From: Terriglobia bacterium
Lineage (GTDB): Bacteria > Acidobacteriota > Terriglobia > Terriglobales > Acidobacteriaceae
DNA: 64,000 bases
Direction: 5' to 3'
Assembly: GCA_020073465.1 (NCBI GenBank)
Contig: JAIQFC010000006.1
Location: 62,001-126,000 of the forward strand
Shown: piece by piece, positions 59,718 through 64,000 of the stretch
Layout of the letters: every line of letters starts with the position of its first letter
How positions within the stretch are numbered: position 1 is the stretch's first letter
Notes under the pieces: model-generated
Databases searched by the model: none
Seen by the model: the letters and a program-made list of their open reading frames with translations, nothing else
Told to the model about the DNA's origin: nothing
Position numbers and translations under genes: made by a program

Positions 59718-61685
59718 CTACATCCCGTGTTCTTTGAAGAAGCTCAGACAACGACTCCAGTAATCTTGCAGAACATCTCCCCCAAGCCCGTGACTCTGGT
59801 CTGGATAGCGAACCAGCATGACTGGGTGCTTCAAGCGACGCAAGGCATCGTAAAACATCACGGTGTCCAAAAGGCGGCTGTCTTTGTCCCCGATCACCAG
59901 CAGCAAAGGCGTGCGGATGCGGTCAGCCTGATACACCGCCGACAATCTGCGGTAAAGATCTGGCGCATCCCATGGCGTCCGGCCTTCCAGCATGCTGGGG
60001 ATAGTCTCGTCATCTGTTGGACGTAGAAGAAAGTAGTAAATCCAATCTGCTACGCCGCCGGAGGAAACCGCAGCCTTGAATCGCGTTGTTTTGGTCAATA
60101 AGAGATCGATCGCGCTGGCGCCTGTACTGAAACCATAAAGTCCCAATCGATCCGGATCAGCAATCCTCGTACGAACGAGTTCATCCACTCCGGAGAGAAT
60201 ATCGTCAGCCATAATCTCCCCGCCCTCGGGGCGCTGAGCGGAGCGTGCGTACGCATCACCTTTGAGTGATTTTGGAAAGGTGAAAAACCCCCTGTGATTT
60301 GGAAAGAACAACGCATACCCCTGAGCAGCAAGATACCGATTGGCGAGCATCGGTATGCCCATGAAGGCATTCAATCGATGACTATATGGATCAACGATGA
60401 GCGGGATGCGCTTTCCCGGACTGTGATCGGGGGGCAAAACGAGCACCCCCTCCAATGCTTCTCCGCGTGAATTCCGCCATCGGACCACCCGCTGTTGGCC
60501 GAGTTTCCACGTGGCGATCTGAGCATTGGGATCCGCCAAAGGCTTTGCTTCGGTGGCATCCGCATTCCGGATCCATATTCGATCCAGGTGCTCGGCGTCG
60601 CTTTCAACCCATGCGAGCGCTCCGTTGGTGGCAACAGACAGCATGTGCCTGCCGGCGTCAGTTCGGGTCATCGGTTCGAACCGGCCTTGCAGAGAAAGCG
60701 TTCCCAAGGGCTGATTGACTCCGTCTCGAATGATAACCATCAAACGTCCGTCTCGAGACCATGCGAGTTCACTGACTTCGCGATCCAGTTGCCGGGACAC
60801 ATTCCGAGGAGGATTTGCCGCAGCTGACGTTGTGACGATGAAGGCAGTTGTTAACAAACCGAATCGCTCGGCGGAATCTAAGAACGCAATGTAGTGACCG
60901 TCGGGAGACCGGCGAACGGAAGACATGTTGCTGCTGCCCTTGGCAAGGACCGACCTAGCACCGGTCGCAAGGCTGACCTGCACAAGTTTAGCCACAGAGC
61001 GGTTCGCATCAAAAGTCAGGAACGCCGCCGCGCTTCCGTCGGGTGACCAGACAGGCTCAGCAGCATCTTCCTCGTCTCGGGAAACGGTGCTGATCGTCTC
61101 GCCAGTAGATGAAATAATTACAACCTTCCTTCGCAAAGGCGACGGCCTTTCGCGAATCAACTCACTACCGCGTAACAACCCACTGGAAGCCAGCCACGGT
61201 GGGCTCTCGGGCACACTAACCAGTGGCACTGAGTCGGGAACACGCGCGATGGGAACCTTCTCGGGTTGCGTTCCCAGTGTCACGAGCAGTCTGGTACCGT
61301 CTGGCGACCATGCAGGGGCAGTCGATGGATCCAATTCCGGGGCAACCTTGCTCGCAATGATTGCGGTCCGCTGAGCGACGTCGATAAACCATAGTCGTAG
61401 CAAACCCTCCTGCTCCGCGTAGTAGGCAAGCCGACGGCTGTCAGGCGACCAGCTTGGGGCAACGCCAGCCGCTAGCTGTACTGGTGAGTTTGGTGACTCA
61501 GCACTCGCTAAATAAAGTTCCCCGCCTGTGCTATAGACGATCTGTTTTCCATCGGGGGATATCGCAAGTCCGGCGACGTAGCGCAGGCCCTGCAGATCCG
61601 ACAGCGTGACATTGTGTTTCGAGGGTTCAGCGAGACTGAGACAGACGGCAGTCGCCAGGTATGCCGCAAGCAGCGCACTCCGCAT
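59718..61685 (-). CDS. Secreted S9 family prolyl-oligopeptidase-like peptidase
   Basis: A 655-residue serine peptidase, distinct from the DPP-IV-type enzyme at 48266. Signal peptide MRSALLAAYLATAVCLSLAE. The N-terminal half carries TolB/PD40-type propeller strands (LAISPDGKQIVYSTGGELYL, PSWSPDSRRLAYYAEQEG, PAWSPDGTRLLVTLG). The catalytic domain has the nucleophile in LYGFSTGASAIDLL, the Asp in VIGDKDSRLLDTVMFYD and the His in YPDQSHGLGG. Note that the usual G-x-S-x-G becomes GFSTG. Its ATG shares one base with the preceding TPR gene stop (TGATG), so they are translationally coupled. Confidence 0.85.
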   Translation of the reverse strand: MRSALLAAYLATAVCLSLAEPSKHNVTLSDLQGLRYVAGLAISPDGKQIVYSTGGELYLASAESPNSPVQLAAGVAPSWSPDSRRLAYYAEQEGLLRLWFIDVAQRTAIIASKVAPELDPSTAPAWSPDGTRLLVTLGTQPEKVPIARVPDSVPLVSVPESPPWLASSGLLRGSELIRERPSPLRRKVVIISSTGETISTVSRDEEDAAEPVWSPDGSAAAFLTFDANRSVAKLVQVSLATGARSVLAKGSSNMSSVRRSPDGHYIAFLDSAERFGLLTTAFIVTTSAAANPPRNVSRQLDREVSELAWSRDGRLMVIIRDGVNQPLGTLSLQGRFEPMTRTDAGRHMLSVATNGALAWVESDAEHLDRIWIRNADATEAKPLADPNAQIATWKLGQQRVVRWRNSRGEALEGVLVLPPDHSPGKRIPLIVDPYSHRLNAFMGIPMLANRYLAAQGYALFFPNHRGFFTFPKSLKGDAYARSAQRPEGGEIMADDILSGVDELVRTRIADPDRLGLYGFSTGASAIDLLLTKTTRFKAAVSSGGVADWIYYFLLRPTDDETIPSMLEGRTPWDAPDLYRRLSAVYQADRIRTPLLLVIGDKDSRLLDTVMFYDALRRLKHPVMLVRYPDQSHGLGGDVLQDYWSRCLSFFKEHGM

Positions 61686-62620
61686 CAGTGTTGGGCCTCT
61701 CGCGGGCTCTTCGCCGCCGTCTCCCGCTGTAGCGCCATCTCGCGCTCTGCTTCAGCTTTGCGACCAGTACGCGCGTAAGCAGTGGCAAGCTGGTAGTGAC
61801 CGGCCGGATCCCCGGGCTGCATCTTTACATAGCTCTGCAGCGGAGAGATTGCGTCAGAGAACTTCCCTGAAGAATTCAGCGACATCCCGAGCGCGAGATA
61901 GGCTTCCACAAATCCCTCATCGAGTTTTGACGCACGCGAAAAACGTCCCACGGCCTCATCCCACTGTCCGGCTTGGCGCGCCATTTCTCCGAGCATGAAC
62001 TCGGCGGAGGCATTGTTGGCATCAATTTTGAGTTCCTCAATAAACTGTCTCCTTGCTTCATCCGCTTCCGCCGGAGACTTCGTGAGATATATTCGTCCAA
62101 GTCGGTAGTGAATGCCGGTCGTGTGGGGATTCTGCTCCAGAATTTTCCTGTATTGCGCTTCCGCCTTGTCCCAGTTTCCCAGCGACTCAAAAGCCTCAGC
62201 CTCAAGCTGCTGGGCCTGCGGTGAAGTAGGCGCCGTGGCCCCGAGCTCCTGCGACGCGCGCGCTGCCAGCTCTGAATAGAAGTGAGTGGTCGTGTAAAGT
62301 ACATCCGGATCGCGCGGGAATTCACGGTTCAACACAAGCAGCGCCTGGACTGCCGTTTCCGTCTGGTCAAGACTCATAGCGCAGCGCGCGATGGACATGG
62401 TTGTCTGATATTTGAGCTGCTTGTCCATTAGGTGGAGCGCAGCTTTTCGCAGGACTGGCAGCGCTTCTCTGCACCGCCCGCGCGCGGCCAGGCTGAGGCC
62501 TTGCTGCGCGGAGGTGGAGGCATCGGCCGGAGCTTTTGTTGCGCCCTGCGCCGCGCCCGATCGGCTCAGAGGAATCAGTACCACAAAGACCAGCAAGCGA
62601 GCGTGGAGGAGTCGAGTCAT
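61685..62620 (-). CDS. Exported TPR-repeat protein
   Basis: A 311-residue protein starting at ATG 62620 with a signal peptide (MTRLLHARLLVFVVLIPLSR, then SGAAQG); the open frame extends to 62683 without homology. It contains about six TPR units (GRCREALPVLRKAALHL, GNWDKAEAQYRKILEQNPH, GQWDEAVGRFSRASKLDEG, GKFSDAISPLQSYVKMQPG). It is the first gene of the four-gene operon with the S9 peptidase, CRTAC1 and second TPR genes. Confidence 0.85.
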   Translation of the reverse strand: MTRLLHARLLVFVVLIPLSRSGAAQGATKAPADASTSAQQGLSLAARGRCREALPVLRKAALHLMDKQLKYQTTMSIARCAMSLDQTETAVQALLVLNREFPRDPDVLYTTTHFYSELAARASQELGATAPTSPQAQQLEAEAFESLGNWDKAEAQYRKILEQNPHTTGIHYRLGRIYLTKSPAEADEARRQFIEELKIDANNASAEFMLGEMARQAGQWDEAVGRFSRASKLDEGFVEAYLALGMSLNSSGKFSDAISPLQSYVKMQPGDPAGHYQLATAYARTGRKAEAEREMALQRETAAKSPREAQH

Positions 62621-62748
62621 GGGCCCTAGTGGAAACGGGTTGTCGCGGACTTTCGCAGTATATCGCCCGCCCGAAAAGCACATCTGCTGTGAACTCTCGA
62701 AACAAACCCCGACGAGTTCGGACTTGAGAAATCACCGCAGCCCCTTGT

Positions 62749-62762
62749 AGTGTATACAATAT
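62749..62762. promoter_or_regulatory. TGTATACA-centred palindrome before the GH127 gene
   Basis: TAGTGTATACAATA pairs at six of seven positions. It overlaps the place of a -10 element: TTGAGA at 62725-62730 is 18 bp upstream of TAGTGT. GntR- and LacI-type sugar regulators often use such GTATAC-centred sites. The regulator is not identified. Confidence 0.4.
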
Positions 62763-62808
62763 CCATGGTCAAAGGCTTGAGGTTTCAATCGATCTGGAGG
62801 GATTAATA

Positions 62809-64000
62809 ATGACCCGACTCGGGCACCTTTCACGCAGGCACTTCATGACAACAGTCGCTGCGGCTGCCGGTTCTGCGCTTGTCCCTCGAACCTTGCTGGC
62901 AATGCCTCCCCAGGATCCGGTCGTCAACACCACTCAGAAAGATGGCAGGCCCGTCAGCCGCGAGAGAGTCTCCTGGAAAGCACGCCCCTTCCCGATGAAG
63001 CAGGTACGTTTAGGAGATGGCCCCTGCAAAGTTGCCATGGAAGCCGACCGGCAGTATCTGCATTCCCTACCGCCCGATCGCCTCTTGCACACCTTTCGCA
63101 TCAATGCCGGCATTCCTTCTTCAGCGCAACCGCTCGGAGGATGGGAAGCTCCTGACTGCGAACTGCGCGGACACTACGCCGGAGGCCACTATCTTTCCGC
63201 GTGTGCCCTGATGTATGCCAGCACAGGGGACGAGGATCTAAAGAAGAACGCGAGTGCAGTTGTGGCCGAGCTTGCCAAGTGTCAGGACGCCCTGAAAGGC
63301 GGCTATTTGAGCGCGTTCCCTATCGAGTTTTTCGATCGCCTGCGCAACCGCGAGAGAGTGTGGGCTCCCTTCTACACGATCCACAAAATCATGGCCGGCA
63401 ATCTGGATATGTATCTTTACTGCGGCAATGAGCAAGCCCTCGACGTGGTCCAGAAAATGGCGGGCTGGGTCGCCGGCTACACCGGCCCTCTGAGCTATGA
63501 CCACATGCAGCGTATCCTCAGCACCGAGTTCGGTGGCATGGGCGAGGTCCTCTCCAACTTGTATGCGGTGACAGGCCGAGAGCATTACCTTGAAATCGCC
63601 CAGCGGTTCGACAAGAAACAGTTCTTCGATCCGCTGGCCGCTCACCGGGATGAACTGAAAGGCTTGCACGTCAACACTCATATTCCCCAGGTGATTGCCG
63701 CGGCCCGGTATTACGAACTTACCGGAGACCGGCGCTATCGCGACATCGCCGAGTACTTCTGGGATGAAGTGGTCAGCGAGCGTTCCTACTGCACCGGCGG
63801 CACCAGCAATGGCGAATCGTGGAATACCGACCCCGGCAAGCTCTCCACCGAACTCAGCACCAACACCACGGAGTGCTGCTGCGCCTACAACATGATGAAG
63901 CTAACGCGACACCTGTTTGGCTGGTCTCCGGACGCCCGCCTCATGGACTACTACGAACGAACTCTGTTCAATCACCGCCTGGGCACGATCAACCCCGAAG
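62809..64000 (+). CDS. GH127 (DUF1680) beta-L-arabinofuranosidase-like protein, 3' end cut by the window
   Basis: At least 397 residues of a secreted glycosidase, open to the window end. GGAGG lies eight bases before ATG 62809. The N-terminus LSRRHFMTTVAAAAGSALVP is a twin-arginine signal. The DUF1680 pattern follows: VRLGDGPCKVAMEADRQYLH, LGGWEAPDCELRGHYAGGHYL (shortened: GWEAPDCELRGHYAGGHYLS), VWAPFYTIHKIMAGNLD and the zinc/nucleophile cysteine region TTECCCAYNMMKLTR near the end of the visible part. In characterised GH127 a Cys is the nucleophile held by zinc. The substrate is probably L-arabinose-containing plant glycans. Confidence 0.9.
   Translation, partial: MTRLGHLSRRHFMTTVAAAAGSALVPRTLLAMPPQDPVVNTTQKDGRPVSRERVSWKARPFPMKQVRLGDGPCKVAMEADRQYLHSLPPDRLLHTFRINAGIPSSAQPLGGWEAPDCELRGHYAGGHYLSACALMYASTGDEDLKKNASAVVAELAKCQDALKGGYLSAFPIEFFDRLRNRERVWAPFYTIHKIMAGNLDMYLYCGNEQALDVVQKMAGWVAGYTGPLSYDHMQRILSTEFGGMGEVLSNLYAVTGREHYLEIAQRFDKKQFFDPLAAHRDELKGLHVNTHIPQVIAAARYYELTGDRRYRDIAEYFWDEVVSERSYCTGGTSNGESWNTDPGKLSTELSTNTTECCCAYNMMKLTRHLFGWSPDARLMDYYERTLFNHRLGTINPE

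Noticed and set aside
1-64000. tRNA, rRNA, CRISPR, phage or transposase genes
   Set aside because: None was recognised on either strand; the REP-like pair and the permease remnant are the only mobile- or decay-type signals.

Overview
The window looks like chromosomal DNA of an Acidobacteriota bacterium, probably class Terriglobia (Koribacter-like lineages). The evidence is large Oar-type TonB-dependent receptors with N-terminal carboxypeptidase-regulatory domains, several secreted FG-GAP/ASPIC-UnbV (CRTAC1) proteins, secreted TPR proteins, DUF1680 and GH27 glycosidases, moderately high GC and dense ATGA/GTGA gene overlaps. This assignment rests on family knowledge, not on a database search. 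No tRNA, rRNA, CRISPR array, prophage or intact insertion sequence was seen.

Layout. 0-7.7 kb: envelope and hypothetical genes (DUF3179 tail, HAD hydrolase, zinc-ribbon/SnoaL protein, TonB-like protein, metallophosphoesterase, and a TonB-dependent receptor coupled to a DUF5666 protein). 7.8-14.3 kb: ergothioneine genes egtD/egtB, a PhzF protein, an osmoprotectant-type ABC transporter and a FecR-like protein. 14.3-28.7 kb: nitrogen, aspartate-family and sulfur metabolism (threonine ammonia-lyase, gltBD with a divergent LysR gene, aspartate kinase, and a four-gene assimilatory sulfur operon). 28.9-36.5 kb: a ROK kinase, a four-subunit 2-oxoacid:ferredoxin oxidoreductase, a DEAD-box helicase, and a chain of small RNA-binding/basic proteins. 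36.8-44.6 kb: an MgtC/DUF4010 membrane protein, then a trans-4-hydroxy-L-proline degradation operon with a GntR regulator and the wreck of an APC permease. 44.7-64 kb: secreted glycosidases, S9 peptidases, a TonB receptor, CRTAC1 and TPR proteins, ending in a truncated GH127 gene.

The most striking signals are two transcription attenuators. (1) Upstream of the sulfite reductase-siroheme-APS reductase operon a strong promoter drives a nearly leaderless reading frame for a 30-residue peptide with eight cysteines in twelve residues. It is followed by competing hairpins and an intrinsic terminator just before the first gene. (2) Upstream of aspartate kinase lies a 31-residue peptide rich in threonine (8 Thr, 3 Ile), also followed by an intrinsic terminator. 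The two terminators have identical 13-nt arms, and in each leader a segment near the end of the peptide gene can pair with the first terminator arm as an antiterminator. In both cases the repeated codon matches the end product of the downstream pathway.

Other regulatory signals: a perfect CRP-type palindrome at about -42.5 of the ferredoxin oxidoreductase operon; a 17-bp-spaced promoter overlapped by a palindrome ahead of the hydroxyproline operon; a 14-bp palindrome inside the cysteine-operon promoter; and a TGTATACA-centred palindrome before the GH127 gene.
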